A DNA stretch of 64,000 nucleotides from CAVQYV01 sp963718295 [NCBI: uncultured Methylomirabilota bacterium] (GTDB lineage Bacteria; Methylomirabilota; Methylomirabilia; CAVQYV01), in contig CAVQYV010000007.1 in the NCBI GenBank assembly GCA_963718295.1, forward strand, positions 58,292-122,291, written 5' to 3'. A program made the translations under genes and the position numbers. The notes below the pieces were generated by a model. The model was not told where the DNA came from. It was given only the letters and a program-made list of their open reading frames with translations, and searched no databases. This document shows positions 1 to 9,287 of this stretch, in pieces. Position 1 is the stretch's first letter. Each line of letters opens with the position of its first letter.

Positions 1-870
1 CTGAAGAAGATCGGCAATGACTTGGGAGCCCTGTTAGGAGGGAGGGAGATCCACCCCATCAATGTGCGAGTGGGTGGGTTCTACCGGGTTCCGAAGAAGC
101 AGGAGTTGGCCAGATTGGTCGAGCCCCTCAAGTGGGCCAAAGATGTGGCTTCCGAGATCGTTCGTTGGGTAGGCACTCTTCCCTTCCCGGAATTCGAGCA
201 GGACTATGAGTTCGTCGCCATGCGGCACCCCGATGAATATCCCTTTACCGAGGGTCGCTTGATTTCCAATAAGGGATTAGATATTGCCGTGCAGGAGTAC
301 GACCAGCATTTTGCAGAGGAACATGTAGCCCATTCCAACGCCCTCCATTCCATGCTCAAAGAGAGGGGGGCGTACCATGTGGGTCCCCTGGCGCGTTACA
401 ACCTCAATTTCGACCTGCTTCCCTCCATCTGCCAGGAGGCGGCGCGATCGGCCGGGCTCGGTTCGGTCTGCAAGAATCCCTTCCAGAGCATCATTGTTCG
501 GAGCGTGGAAGTGCTTTATGCATGCGAAGAGGCCCTGCGCATTATTGACCAGTACGAGATGCCAGAGGAGCCAGCGGTGGAGGCGGAGCCGCGGGCCGGG
601 GTCGGCTATGGTTGCAGCGAGGCCCCACGGGGCATCCTGGTGCATCGATACCGGGTCGATGAACGGGGTCTGATCCAGGATGCCAGGATCATCCCCCCCA
701 CCTCACAGAACCAGAAGGTGATGGAAAGCGACCTCCTCGAATTCGTCACCAAAAACCTTGCCTTACCTCAAGACAAGCTGACCTGGCAGTGCGAGCAGGC
801 GATCCGCAACTACGACCCCTGCATCTCCTGCGCCACCCATTTTCTGAAAGTAAAGATCCAGCGGGATTGA
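1..870 (+). CDS. [NiFe] hydrogenase large (alpha) subunit, C-terminal part
   Basis: The reading frame is open from base 1, so the true start and the N-terminal nickel-binding CxxC motif lie outside the window. The C-terminal motif [11 protein letters not shown] is visible just before the stop; its two Cys ligate the Ni-Fe centre and the His precedes the site cut by the maturation endopeptidase. The short tail after the His and the EAPRG stretch fit group 3 (cytoplasmic, NAD(P)- or F420-linked, HoxH/MvhA/HydA-like) enzymes rather than membrane uptake enzymes. The role is reversible H2 oxidation coupled to a soluble cofactor. No small subunit, diaphorase or maturation protease is visible downstream, so partners must be upstream. 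The subgroup (3b, 3c or 3d) cannot be settled from this fragment. Confidence 0.85.
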   Translation: MKKIGNDLGALLGGREIHPINVRVGGFYRVPKKQELARLVEPLKWAKDVASEIVRWVGTLPFPEFEQDYEFVAMRHPDEYPFTEGRLISNKGLDIAVQEYDQHFAEEHVAHSNALHSMLKERGAYHVGPLARYNLNFDLLPSICQEAARSAGLGSVCKNPFQSIIVRSVEVLYACEEALRIIDQYEMPEEPAVEAEPRAGVGYGCSEAPRGILVHRYRVDERGLIQDARIIPPTSQNQKVMESDLLEFVTKNLALPQDKLTWQCEQAIRNYDPCISCATHFLKVKIQRD

Positions 871-1115
871 GCCAGGCTGGATCCCCTGGCCGGTCAGGCC
901 CCGTGGATCCGCTCTTCGTTCTTAGCTTAATTCAGCACTCGCAGGCAGGCGGTTGACCTCGCCCCTTAGCCTGCCGATCGGATTCCCTTCCACGAGCCGC
1001 AGTCCAAGCTCGGTTTCTCTCCCGGACAGACCTTCCTTCCTCGTCCCCCCCAGATCCGACGGCGTAGCGGTAGCCATGGGGGCTCACCAGCCTCCCGGTG
1101 CCCCAGGATCAGCGC

Positions 1116-2030
1116 TCAGCGCTGGCTCCTATCGGCCTGGAACCCGATCCAGATCAGGTAGAGGACAATGAAGACGCTGACGACCGTTCCCGGCACCGAC
1201 GCCTTATCGCTGAAGAGGGCCAGGGCAGTGGCCGCGGCAAATCCCGAGTTCTTCACCGTCCCCATCAGGGTGAAGGTTACCCTCTCCGCCCGGGCCACAC
1301 CGAGCCACTTCAAGGCAATCCCAAGCAGGTAGCCCAGGGCAAAAATGCTGAGGAACCCTACGATGGAGGCCCGGGCCAATATCCCGGGCTGCCCCAGAAA
1401 CACCTCCCGGTTCAGGCCCACCACGGTAAAAGTCACCAGGAAGAAGCCCCAGTTGACGATGGTCCCCCTCGCTTTCTGGAGATAGCGATCCAGTTTGGCG
1501 AGGAGGAGGAGACGAGATAGAAGGATGGGGATCACCACCAGCTCCACCAAGATGGGAAGCAGCTTCCAGGGCGAGAGAACGCCTGCTCCGAGCAGGACGC
1601 GGGCCATGATGGGCATAATGGCGAGGGCCGCCACATAAACTCCCACGGTCCCAACCAGGGATAAGGCGGCATTGCCTCCCAGCAAATAGGTGAAGGGGAT
1701 CACGGCCACGCCGGGAGGGGAGGCCGCCAAAATCACCGATCCGATCCATAGCTCCCGGGTCGGCATGAGCCACCGCGCCAGCACCAGAAGGAGGGTGCTG
1801 TGGATGAGGTAATTGAAGAGGACTGCCAGGAGCACTGATCGTAGGAGGGAGCGCAAAGGCGGGATGGCCTTCGATGAGAACTGGGCGGCGGAGATGGTCA
1901 TGATCAGGGCCAGGGCCGGGAGCGTGAACGGCTTCGTGTAGCGGGCCACTCCGCTGCCCAGGAGGACCCCCAGGACGAAAGCAAGAATCAGGATGAAGTT
2001 GCGATTTCTAAGTATCCGAAAAATAATCAT
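1116..2030 (-). CDS. Bile acid:sodium symporter-like (BASS family) membrane transporter
   Basis: A 304-residue, very hydrophobic protein with about nine or ten membrane segments spread over its length, the usual size of BASS/COG0385 transporters. The stretch ILAASPPGVAVIPFTYLLGG resembles the conserved region after the fourth helix in that family, where sodium ligands lie in characterised members, and TVKNSGFAAATAL near residue 260 matches the second broken-helix repeat. The substrate cannot be read from sequence. It is 24 bases downstream of carB on the same strand and is probably the last gene of a carA-carB-transporter operon. It converges with the hydrogenase gene. An AEC-type carrier is a less likely alternative. 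Confidence 0.6.
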   Translation of the reverse strand: MIIFRILRNRNFILILAFVLGVLLGSGVARYTKPFTLPALALIMTISAAQFSSKAIPPLRSLLRSVLLAVLFNYLIHSTLLLVLARWLMPTRELWIGSVILAASPPGVAVIPFTYLLGGNAALSLVGTVGVYVAALAIMPIMARVLLGAGVLSPWKLLPILVELVVIPILLSRLLLLAKLDRYLQKARGTIVNWGFFLVTFTVVGLNREVFLGQPGILARASIVGFLSIFALGYLLGIALKWLGVARAERVTFTLMGTVKNSGFAAATALALFSDKASVPGTVVSVFIVLYLIWIGFQADRSQR

Positions 2031-2054
2031 TCTACCCTATTGAGCGGAGAAGGG

Positions 2055-5000
2055 CTATGCGATCTCCCGATGATATTCCTGCAACGATTTGATGGTCATC
2101 TTGGGCCACTTCCTCAGGTTCTCGATCCCGTTGACGGAGGCCTGGGCGCCCGCGATGGTGGTGATGAGGGGAACGCTGTACTGGATCGCGTGGGATCGGA
2201 TCTTGGCTTCATCCTCCTTGGTCGCCTTGCCTGCGGGGGTATTGATGATGAGATCCACCTTGCCGTCCTTGATGAGATCGATAATATGGGGTCTGCCCTC
2301 ATGGAGCTTGGGAAGAGTCTTCACCGCTATGTCATTTCGGAGCAGGACATTGGCGGTGCCGGAAGTGGCCAAGATCTGAAAGCCCAGGTCGGCCAATTTT
2401 TTCGCTATGAAGACGACGCTCCTTTTGTCGTGGCTCTTCACGCTGATGAAGACATTCCCGCCTTTGGGCAGTCTTTGCCCGGCGGCGATCTGGCTTTTCA
2501 TATAGGCCGCACCGAATGTGGAATCGATCCCCATCACCTCTCCGGTGGATCTCATCTCCGGCCCCAGAATGGCATCCACCCCCGGGAACCGGATGAAGGG
2601 GAAGACCGATTCCTTGACCGACACATGATTGATCCGCTTTTCCTCCGTGAATCCTAATTGCTCCAGGGTCTTTCCCAGCATGATCTTGGTGGCGAGCTTG
2701 GCCAGAGGAACGCCGATGGCCTTGCTCACGAAGGGGATGGTGCGGCTTGCCCGGGGATTGACCTCCAGGATATAGACGGTGTTGTTCTTCACCGCATATT
2801 GGATATTCAGGAGCCCTTTTACATGTAGCTCCTTGGCCAGGGCGTAGGTATTCTTTTTGATCACCTCGATCACATCTTCACCGAGCGTATGGGGAGGAAG
2901 GACCATGGCGCTATCCCCGGAGTGAATGCCTGCCTCCTCGATGTGCTCCATAATTCCGCCGATGACGCACCTTTCGCCGTCCGCTATGGCGTCCACATCC
3001 ACTTCGATCGCGTCCTCCAAAAACTTGTCTATCAGAATAGGTCGCTCGGGAGAGGCCTCCACCGCCTTCGCCATGAAGCTGCGCAGGTCATCATCGTCGT
3101 AGACGATCTCCATGGCCCGCCCCCCCAGCACATAAGAGGGCCTTACCACCACGGGATATCCGATCTTTTTGGCCACGCTTTTGGCCCCTTCGAAGGAGGT
3201 CGCAGTTCCGTTATCCGGCTGGATCAGCTTCAATTTCTTGATCATTTGTTGGAATCTCTTGCGATCCTCTGCCCGGTCGATCGAGTCGGGGCTGGTCCCC
3301 AAGATCTTCACTCCAGCCCTGTGCAGGGGACCGGAGATGTTGAGAGGCGTCTGGCCTCCGAATTGAACGATCAATCCCAACGGTTTCTCGACATCCACGA
3401 TGTTCAGGACATCCTCCACGGTCAGGGGCTCGAAATACAATTTGTCCGAGGTATCGTAATCCGTGGAAACGGTCTCCGGATTGCAGTTGATCATGATGCT
3501 TTCCACGCCTTCCTCCTTCAAGGCATAGGAGGCATGACAGCAACAATAGTCAAACTCAATCCCCTGTCCGATTCGGTTGGGTCCCCCTCCCAGGATCACG
3601 ACCTTCCGGGCGCTGGATGGTTCGCTCTCATCCTGAGTCTCATAGGTGGAATAGTAATAGGGCTGCTCGGCCTTGAACTCCCCGCCGCAGGTATCCACTA
3701 ACTTGTAGACGGCTGCGATTCCGTGGCCCTTCCTGAAGGCCCTCACCTGATCTTCCGTGGAATTGAGGAGGTAAGCGATCTGCATATCGGAAAAACCGTC
3801 CTTCTTGGCCCTCCGCAAGAGCTCGGCCGGTATCTGAATGGGGGATCCGGCTTGCTGGCCTCTGTATTTTCCGATCTCCTCTTCCGCCTCCATCAGTTGC
3901 TTCATGTTGTCGATGAACCATCTGTCAATCCGGGACAGATCGTAGATCTCGTCCACCGAAAGCCCCAGTTTCAAGCCGTATCGAATGTAGAATAGCCTCT
4001 CGTCATTGGGGATCCTGGTTTTCCGTTTGATCTCCTCCATCAAATCCTGGGAGATGGAACGGAGCGCCTCATCGGTGATTCTGTCTTTTCCATCGGCGCC
4101 CAATCCGAATCTCCCCGCTTCCATGGACCGGATCCCCTTCTGCAGGGCCTCCTTGAAGTTCCTCCCGATGGACATGGCCTCGCCCACGGCCTTCATGGAG
4201 GTATTGAGGACCCTTTCCGCCTGGGGAAACTTCTCGAAGGTGAACCGGCAGATCTTGAAGACGCAATAGTCCACCGTGGGCTCAAAGAAGGCCTTGGTCC
4301 ATCCCGTCACCTCGTTGAGTACCTCGGGCAGCGTGAGGCCCACGGCCAATTTGGTGGCGACCCGGGCGATGGGAAAGCCCGTCGCTTTGGAGGCCAGGGC
4401 CGAGCTTCGGGAGAGGCGGGGATTCACCTCAATGATCATGATCTCCCCGTTATCCGGATTCTGGGCGAACTGGATGTTGGAGCCTCCCCCGGTGATCCCG
4501 ATCTTGCGGATGATCCTTTTCGACAGATTCACAAACCGGGCATACTCTTCGCTGGTGAGGCTCTGAGAGGGAGCCACCACGATGCTATCCCCGGTGTGCA
4601 CCCCCATGGGATCCACATTTTCCATGGAGGTGATCATGATCACATTATCCACGCAGTCCCTCATCACCTCGAATTCGATCTCTTTCCACCCCAGCACCGA
4701 TTGCTCCACCAGCACCTGGCCCACCGGGCTGATCTCGATGGCCTTGGCCAGGAAGTCCTCCAGTTCTTCTTTGTTGTAGGCGGTGGCCCCGCCGAATCCA
4801 CCCAGACAGTAGGCGGGTCGCAGGATCAAGGGAAACCCGATCTGGAGGCCGATCTTCATGCCCTCTTGCACACTGGTGGCAATCCCGCTTTGAGGGAGGG
4901 CGATGCCGATCTCCTGCATGGACTGTTTGAATAAATCCCGATCCTCCGCCCGGGAGATGGCATCCACGCTGGCCCCGATCGACTCCACCCCGTACTTCTC

Positions 5001-5324
5001 CAAAATGCCTTCCTTCATCAAAAAAAAGGCCAGATTCAGGCCCGTTTGGCCCCCCAGAGTCGGCAGGATGGCATCGGGCCTTTCCTTCCTGATAATCTCT
5101 GTGACCGTCTCCACGGTGAGAGGCTCAATGTAGGTTCTATCGGCCATCCCCGGGTCGGTCATGATGGTTGCGGGGTTGCTATTGACTAAGATGGTGAAAT
5201 AGCCCTCCTCGCGGAGGGCCTTGCACGCTTGTGAGCCCGAATAGTCGAACTCGCAGGCCTGGCCGATTACAATGGGGCCCGATCCGATCATCAGAATCTT
5301 ATGAATATCCGTACGTTTGGGCAT
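2055..5324 (-). CDS. carB: Carbamoyl-phosphate synthase large subunit
   Basis: A 1089-residue protein of full family length. It makes carbamoyl phosphate from bicarbonate, ammonia and two ATP for pyrimidine and arginine synthesis. The two homologous halves each open with a PreATP-grasp signature (GSGPIVIGQACEFDYSG at the start and GGGPNRIGQGIEFDYCC near residue 580) followed by an ATP-grasp domain. A C-terminal MGS-like allosteric domain is recognisable from about residue 935. It is 23 bases downstream of carA on the same strand. The ATP-grasp motifs appear intact, which contrasts with the degenerate glutaminase domain of the neighbouring CarA. Ammonia, rather than glutamine, may therefore be the nitrogen donor for this pair. 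Confidence 0.97.
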   Translation of the reverse strand: MPKRTDIHKILMIGSGPIVIGQACEFDYSGSQACKALREEGYFTILVNSNPATIMTDPGMADRTYIEPLTVETVTEIIRKERPDAILPTLGGQTGLNLAFFLMKEGILEKYGVESIGASVDAISRAEDRDLFKQSMQEIGIALPQSGIATSVQEGMKIGLQIGFPLILRPAYCLGGFGGATAYNKEELEDFLAKAIEISPVGQVLVEQSVLGWKEIEFEVMRDCVDNVIMITSMENVDPMGVHTGDSIVVAPSQSLTSEEYARFVNLSKRIIRKIGITGGGSNIQFAQNPDNGEIMIIEVNPRLSRSSALASKATGFPIARVATKLAVGLTLPEVLNEVTGWTKAFFEPTVDYCVFKICRFTFEKFPQAERVLNTSMKAVGEAMSIGRNFKEALQKGIRSMEAGRFGLGADGKDRITDEALRSISQDLMEEIKRKTRIPNDERLFYIRYGLKLGLSVDEIYDLSRIDRWFIDNMKQLMEAEEEIGKYRGQQAGSPIQIPAELLRRAKKDGFSDMQIAYLLNSTEDQVRAFRKGHGIAAVYKLVDTCGGEFKAEQPYYYSTYETQDESEPSSARKVVILGGGPNRIGQGIEFDYCCCHASYALKEEGVESIMINCNPETVSTDYDTSDKLYFEPLTVEDVLNIVDVEKPLGLIVQFGGQTPLNISGPLHRAGVKILGTSPDSIDRAEDRKRFQQMIKKLKLIQPDNGTATSFEGAKSVAKKIGYPVVVRPSYVLGGRAMEIVYDDDDLRSFMAKAVEASPERPILIDKFLEDAIEVDVDAIADGERCVIGGIMEHIEEAGIHSGDSAMVLPPHTLGEDVIEVIKKNTYALAKELHVKGLLNIQYAVKNNTVYILEVNPRASRTIPFVSKAIGVPLAKLATKIMLGKTLEQLGFTEEKRINHVSVKESVFPFIRFPGVDAILGPEMRSTGEVMGIDSTFGAAYMKSQIAAGQRLPKGGNVFISVKSHDKRSVVFIAKKLADLGFQILATSGTANVLLRNDIAVKTLPKLHEGRPHIIDLIKDGKVDLIINTPAGKATKEDEAKIRSHAIQYSVPLITTIAGAQASVNGIENLRKWPKMTIKSLQEYHREIA

Positions 5325-5347
5325 CTGGCGTCCCTTTCCTTTGCCTT

Positions 5348-6426
5348 CTATCTTTCTTTCATCATCGCTAAGAATCTCATGAACGCGGGATTCACCTCAT
5401 CAAAGCCGGGGCTGATCGGATAGTATTGGGTGGAGAGGATGCGCAGCGAGCGGCTTTCGATCTCCTCGATGGATTGGTCGTTGAGATTCCGCAGGGAAAT
5501 GGCAACATCTCCTCTTCCCGCCAGGCTTTCCTCATCCACTGCCCAGGAGTGGTTTTGAAAGGTGATGTCCCCTTTGAGTGCTGAGGGAGAAATGACGGGA
5601 TAGTTCGCACCGTGATGGCCCAGCTTCATCTTTTTACGGCTGCCGCCCAGGGCAAGACAGATGATCTGGTGTCCGGTGGAGATCCCCCAAAGAGGAATCT
5701 GACCCAGGAGCCTCCGGATGGTCTCTACAATCTGGGGAATCGCCTCATCCTCCTCAGGGCCGTTGGAAAGGAGGAGACCATCCGGATTCCACCCAGGATT
5801 TCTTCCGCATCGGTGTTATAGGGCAACAGGAGCATATGACATCCCAGGCGCTTCAATTGCTCGATGAAGCCATGAGTGATTCCCAGATCGAGGATTGCAA
5901 CCCGGGGTCCGGATCCATCCCCTTTGAATTCGAAAATCCGATCCACCGATATCTGGCTGATGAAATCGTTCTTGACCATTCCCTTTTGATCCTTTAGCCT
6001 CCTGAGGAGCTCGCCTTTCGGTCCCTCTTCTGTGGCGAGAATCCCCCACATCTGCCCCTCATCCCGGATCTTGACCGCCAGCGTCCGGGTATCGATCTCC
6101 CCAATCGCCACTATGCCTTGCTTTTCCAGCAAATGGGGAAACGAATCCTCGGCTTGCCAGTTGGAATGGATCCGACTCTGTTCCTTGATGATCAAGCCTT
6201 CAATCCAGCACCTTCTGGACTCATTGAATTGCTCAGCGATGCCATAATTTCCGATCAAAGGATAGGTGAAGACGAGGATCTTCCCCGAATTGGCCGGATC
6301 GGTCATCATCTCCTGATATCCGACCACGGCGGTATGGAGGATCACCTCTCCTATCCTCTGGCCGGACGCCCCCAGGGAGATGCCCTCAAAGGATGTCCCA
6401 TCTTCCAATAACAGAATCGCACTCAT
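5348..6426 (-). pseudogene. carA: Carbamoyl-phosphate synthase small subunit, frameshifted, with a degenerate glutaminase domain
   Basis: The N-terminal CarA domain starts at ATG 6426 behind a GAGGAG ribosome site (MSAILLLEDGTSFEG). The product is readable to YNTDAEEILGG near 5800 and continues after a one-base deletion in another frame as WNPDGLLLSNGP to MMKER at 5348. Independent of the frameshift, the class I amidotransferase residues are gone. The nucleophile motif normally GICLGHQ reads GISTGHQ; the normal FHPEASPGP reads YYPISPGF, losing His and Glu; and the oxyanion SNGPGDP reads SNGPEEDE. GIST is also what ammonia-dependent animal CPS1 carries (from memory). The protein probably keeps a structural role with CarB but cannot hydrolyse glutamine. 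The frameshift may be a sequencing error. Confidence 0.85.
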
Positions 6427-6497
6427 ATTTGGCTCCTCTTCCAGTCCCTCTTGGTCCGTTTTGATTCGAAGATGGATTCTGAAGCGAAATCCGAGGT

Positions 6498-6527
6498 AAC
6501 ATAGCCGAGAAGGATCGGGGAAGTCAA
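6498..6527 (-). promoter_or_regulatory. Sigma-70-type promoter for the carAB operon
   Basis: On the minus strand TTGACT is followed after 18 bases by TATGTT, about 70 bases upstream of the carA start. No PyrR-type or arginine-box leader structure was recognised between it and the gene. Confidence 0.55.
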
Positions 6528-6614
6528 ACAAAAGTTTGCATGCATTTTGCTGACGGGGTGCCTTTTGGGATGGGCTCTGTGGGGAAGGTACTGGAGAGGG
6601 GCCTGAGAAAAAGA

Positions 6615-6643
6615 TTGACAAACGAATTAGGGTTCGCTAATAA
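6615..6643 (+). promoter_or_regulatory. Consensus promoter of the tRNA gene
   Basis: TTGACA, a 17-base spacer, then TAATAA. The predicted start lies within one or two bases of the mature tRNA 5' end at 6651, so the precursor would have almost no leader. Confidence 0.75.
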
Positions 6644-6650
6644 ATCTGCA

Positions 6651-6727
6651 GGCGGTGTAGCTCAGTTGGTCAGAGCACGCGGCTCATATCCGCGGAGTCA
6701 CTGGTTCGAATCCAGTCACCGCCACCA
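6651..6727 (+). tRNA. tRNA-Met (CAT anticodon)
   Basis: Complete cloverleaf. The acceptor stem GGCGGTG pairs with CACCGCC, the discriminator is A and the CCA is encoded. The anticodon arm is CGCGG-CTCATAT-CCGCG, giving CAT, and the T arm is ACTGG-TTCGAAT-CCAGT. The overall sequence looks like a typical bacterial elongator tRNA-Met. A CAT anticodon is also used by tRNA-Ile2 before lysidine modification, and tilS lies nearby, so the isotype is likely but not certain. Confidence 0.9.
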
Positions 6728-6831
6728 CCCGCTACTGGCCTCCTCCAAGCCACCCGCATTCCCTCTAATTCCATTCCGAAAACCGGCTCGTATGCGGCTT
6801 GCGAAGCAAGCGTGACAACCGAAAAGCTTCC

Positions 6832-7092
6832 CTATTTCCTCGTTAGCCTGAAAACCACCGTGTTATAGGGGTCTGGGCAGCAGGCATAAGCGGCATCCGG
6901 ATCCTCCTCCCAGGGCAGGGTGCCTCCGAACTTGATGGCCGTGATGAAGGGGAAAAGGGCCTGATGAGCCCAGACGCAAAAATCCGCTCCCTCTTCTCGC
7001 GCCTCGAAGCGGTCTCCCACCTTCAATCCATAGCTGCATTGACCATTTCCCCGGATCTCCGTCACTTCGATCATAACCCTTTTGGGTTCCAT
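6832..7092 (-). CDS. TIGR04076 family small protein
   Basis: An 86-residue protein starting at ATG 7092 behind a G-rich ribosome site. The conserved pattern is GQCSYGLKVGDRFEAREEG, then CVWAHQALFPFI, a glycine-rich KFGGTLPW and a terminal CPDPYNTVVF. This Cys-Cys-Cys spacing is typical of the uncharacterised TIGR04076 family, small cytoplasmic proteins common in anaerobes and possibly metal or radical-enzyme related. Function is unknown. It is a single gene, convergent with the tRNA and divergent from tilS. Confidence 0.7.
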   Translation of the reverse strand: MEPKRVMIEVTEIRGNGQCSYGLKVGDRFEAREEGADFCVWAHQALFPFITAIKFGGTLPWEEDPDAAYACCPDPYNTVVFRLTRK

Positions 7093-7149
7093 CCCTTTAC
7101 CCCCTTCCCGGATTGGATCTGTGAGCGAGAAATGATCGAACATCTAACG

Positions 7150-7178
7150 TTGTATTCTCGTTTTGGTAATGGTAAAAT
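7150..7178 (+). promoter_or_regulatory. Promoter upstream of tilS
   Basis: TTGTAT, a 17-base spacer, then TAAAAT, about 48 bases upstream of the tilS start and divergent from the TIGR04076 gene. Confidence 0.5.
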
Positions 7179-7226
7179 AACCGATATTGGAGTTTTTGCA
7201 ATTCTTTTTCCTCGCAGGGGCCAAAG

Positions 7227-8654
7227 ATGAAGGCAAGAACGGAGCTTAAGAGGAGGGTTCAGCAGACCATCGAGAGATACCGCATGCTCCTTCCCGGAGA
7301 AAAGGTGGTGGTGGCCGTCTCTGGAGGGATTGATTCTACGGTCCTTCTCCATCTATTGCGTGGCCTTTCCCAATCAGAAGGTTACCTCCTTCATGTGGCC
7401 CATTTGAACCACATGCTGCGCGGTGAGGAGTCGCTGAGGGACGCGGACTTCGTCAGCGATCTGGCCCGCAATTTCGGGCTAAAGGCCACCATCCGTTCGA
7501 TCGGGGCAGCAGAGTCCCTTCAGGGACGATCTGGCTCCCTGCAGGAGCGGGCGCGCCGTGCCCGATATGCCTTCCTGGAGGAGGTGGCAGGAGAGGTGGG
7601 GGCCTTCAGGGTTGCCTTGGGTCATACTCGGGACGATCAGGCGGAGACAGTCCTCCTGAATCTGCTCCGAGGGGCGGGGATGCCCGGTTTACGAGGGATC
7701 CCTCCCACGCGGGATGGACGCTTCGTACGGCCTCTGATCCACGTTTCGCGGAAGGAGATCGAGGAATACGCGCTGCTCCATCGAATTCCTTTCGTTACGG
7801 ATTCATCCAACCTTAAAGGGGCCTATCTCCGCAATCGCATTCGTCTCGGCCTCCTCCCCCTTCTGCGTAGCGAATACAACCCGCAAGTCACGGAGACCCT
7901 GGCAGCCGCCGCCTCCATCCTGGCGGCCGAGGAGGAGCTGCTGGAATCGATGACATCCTCGGGCATCTTTGCTGTCCTGCAGGAGCGAAAAGAGGGGAAG
8001 GTGATCCTCTCCATTCCTGCCCTCTTGCAGGAGCCCGTGGCCCTGCAAAGGCGGATTTTGATTCATGCGGCCCGCATGGCCAGTCGATCCTCCTATCTGC
8101 CTTTGAGCCACCGCCACATCTTTGCCCTTCAGGAGATGCTATTGGGCCAGAGCGGGTCGCAGCTCATGCTCCCAAACCAGATGGTGGCCGTCAAAGACTA
8201 TGATCGTCTGATCTTCGTCTCAGGGGAGAAGCCCATTTGCCAGCCCTGGGAATATCGTTTAGTCATCAATGAAACCCTCCACATCCCGGAGGTTGGAATT
8301 TATGTCAAGGCACAGGTCCGCAGGCGCCAGGAGGTAGATCTGGAGGACTCCACACCGCTGCGAGCCTTTCTTGGTTGGGATGGAATCGTTGCCCCTCTCA
8401 TCCTTCGCAACCGGAGGCGGGGCGACCGCTTTCATCCCCTGGGAGCTGGCGGGGAGCGGAAGTTGAAGAACTTTTTCATCGATGCTAAGGTTTCCCGGAG
8501 CCAGAGGGATGAGATTCCCTTGCTGGTTTGTCAAGGGGAAATCCTGTGGGTGATGGGATTTCGAATCCATGAGCGCTATCGGGTGAGGAAGGAAGCCGAA
8601 AATATCTTGGCGGTGGAGGTGATTCCGAATGGGGATGAACAAGGCCCAGATTAA
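7227..8654 (+). CDS. tilS: tRNA(Ile) lysidine synthetase
   Basis: A 475-residue protein carrying the N-type PP-loop VVVAVSGGIDSTVLLHLL near residue 30, which binds ATP. It also has the family motif GHTRDDQAETVLLNLLRGAG near residue 137 and the C-terminal TilS domain with NRRRGDRFHPLG and KLKNFF near residue 400. It converts the wobble C of tRNA-Ile2 (CAU) to lysidine so that it reads AUA, an essential step. Its stop overlaps hpt by 26 bases, so the two are co-transcribed and perhaps translationally coupled. Confidence 0.95.
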   Translation: MKARTELKRRVQQTIERYRMLLPGEKVVVAVSGGIDSTVLLHLLRGLSQSEGYLLHVAHLNHMLRGEESLRDADFVSDLARNFGLKATIRSIGAAESLQGRSGSLQERARRARYAFLEEVAGEVGAFRVALGHTRDDQAETVLLNLLRGAGMPGLRGIPPTRDGRFVRPLIHVSRKEIEEYALLHRIPFVTDSSNLKGAYLRNRIRLGLLPLLRSEYNPQVTETLAAAASILAAEEELLESMTSSGIFAVLQERKEGKVILSIPALLQEPVALQRRILIHAARMASRSSYLPLSHRHIFALQEMLLGQSGSQLMLPNQMVAVKDYDRLIFVSGEKPICQPWEYRLVINETLHIPEVGIYVKAQVRRRQEVDLEDSTPLRAFLGWDGIVAPLILRNRRRGDRFHPLGAGGERKLKNFFIDAKVSRSQRDEIPLLVCQGEILWVMGFRIHERYRVRKEAENILAVEVIPNGDEQGPD

Positions 8655-9165
8655 GGAGGTATTGATCTCACCGGAGGATATCGGGCGGCGAGTGAAGGAG
8701 CTAAGTCTGCAGATTACCTCCGATTATACAGGGAGGGAGCTGATCCTGGTCTGCATCCTCAAAGGGGCAGTCATTTTTTGGGCGGACCTATCCCGCCAGA
8801 TCGAGCTGCCTCTGGTGTCCGAATTCATCGCGATTTCGAGCTACGGAAACAAGACGATCTCCTCAGGGGTGGTCAAGTTCGATTATGATCTCACCCACAG
8901 TATCGAGAGGAAAGATGTATTGATCATTGAGGACATCATCGACACCGGACGGACGATCGCGTACCTCAAAGACAACTTCATGACTCGGAAGCCAGCCAGC
9001 GTCCGGGTTTGTAGCCTCCTGGACAAGCCTTTCCGTCGCGAGGTAGAGGTCTCGATCGATTACGTCGGCTTTACCGTGCCCAACATCTTCGTAGTCGGCT
9101 ATGGTCTTGACTTTTGTCAGCGATATCGCAACCTGCCATATATTGCCTCTCTCTCCGTCAGTTGA
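8629..9165 (+). CDS. hpt: Hypoxanthine phosphoribosyltransferase
   Basis: A 178-residue type I phosphoribosyltransferase. The PRPP-binding motif VLIIEDIIDTGRT lies near residue 105, with the flexible-loop region SSYGNKTISSG upstream and the purine-binding VGYGLDF near residue 157. It salvages hypoxanthine (and probably guanine) to IMP/GMP. The start ATG 8629 is placed nine bases after GGAGG inside the end of tilS; the ATG six bases later is a weaker alternative. The tilS-hpt-ftsH order is widespread in bacteria. Confidence 0.93.
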   Translation: MGMNKAQIKEVLISPEDIGRRVKELSLQITSDYTGRELILVCILKGAVIFWADLSRQIELPLVSEFIAISSYGNKTISSGVVKFDYDLTHSIERKDVLIIEDIIDTGRTIAYLKDNFMTRKPASVRVCSLLDKPFRREVEVSIDYVGFTVPNIFVVGYGLDFCQRYRNLPYIASLSVS

Positions 9166-9200
9166 AACGCCGTCTTGGCCCAGGTTTCCTCAGGTTTTTC

Positions 9201-9229
9201 TTGATTTTCTTCGAATTGCGGAGTATATT
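9201..9229 (+). promoter_or_regulatory. Promoter upstream of ftsH
   Basis: TTGATT, a 17-base spacer, then TATATT, ending about 58 bases before the TTG start of ftsH. It would allow ftsH expression independent of tilS-hpt. Confidence 0.55.
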
Positions 9230-9287
9230 AACAATATGAGAAATTGCTTGATCTGGCTCTCTTCGCTTCCTTAAAGGGGGAATCGAT

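Noticed and set aside
1098-1773. Open frames overlapping the BASS transporter on both strands
   Set aside because: Low-complexity shadow translations of a hydrophobic gene; only the 304-residue frame makes a credible membrane protein.
6651-6727. Calling the tRNA as tRNA-Ile2 because tilS is nearby
   Set aside because: The acceptor and anticodon arms look like common elongator tRNA-Met; gene proximity alone is weak evidence.
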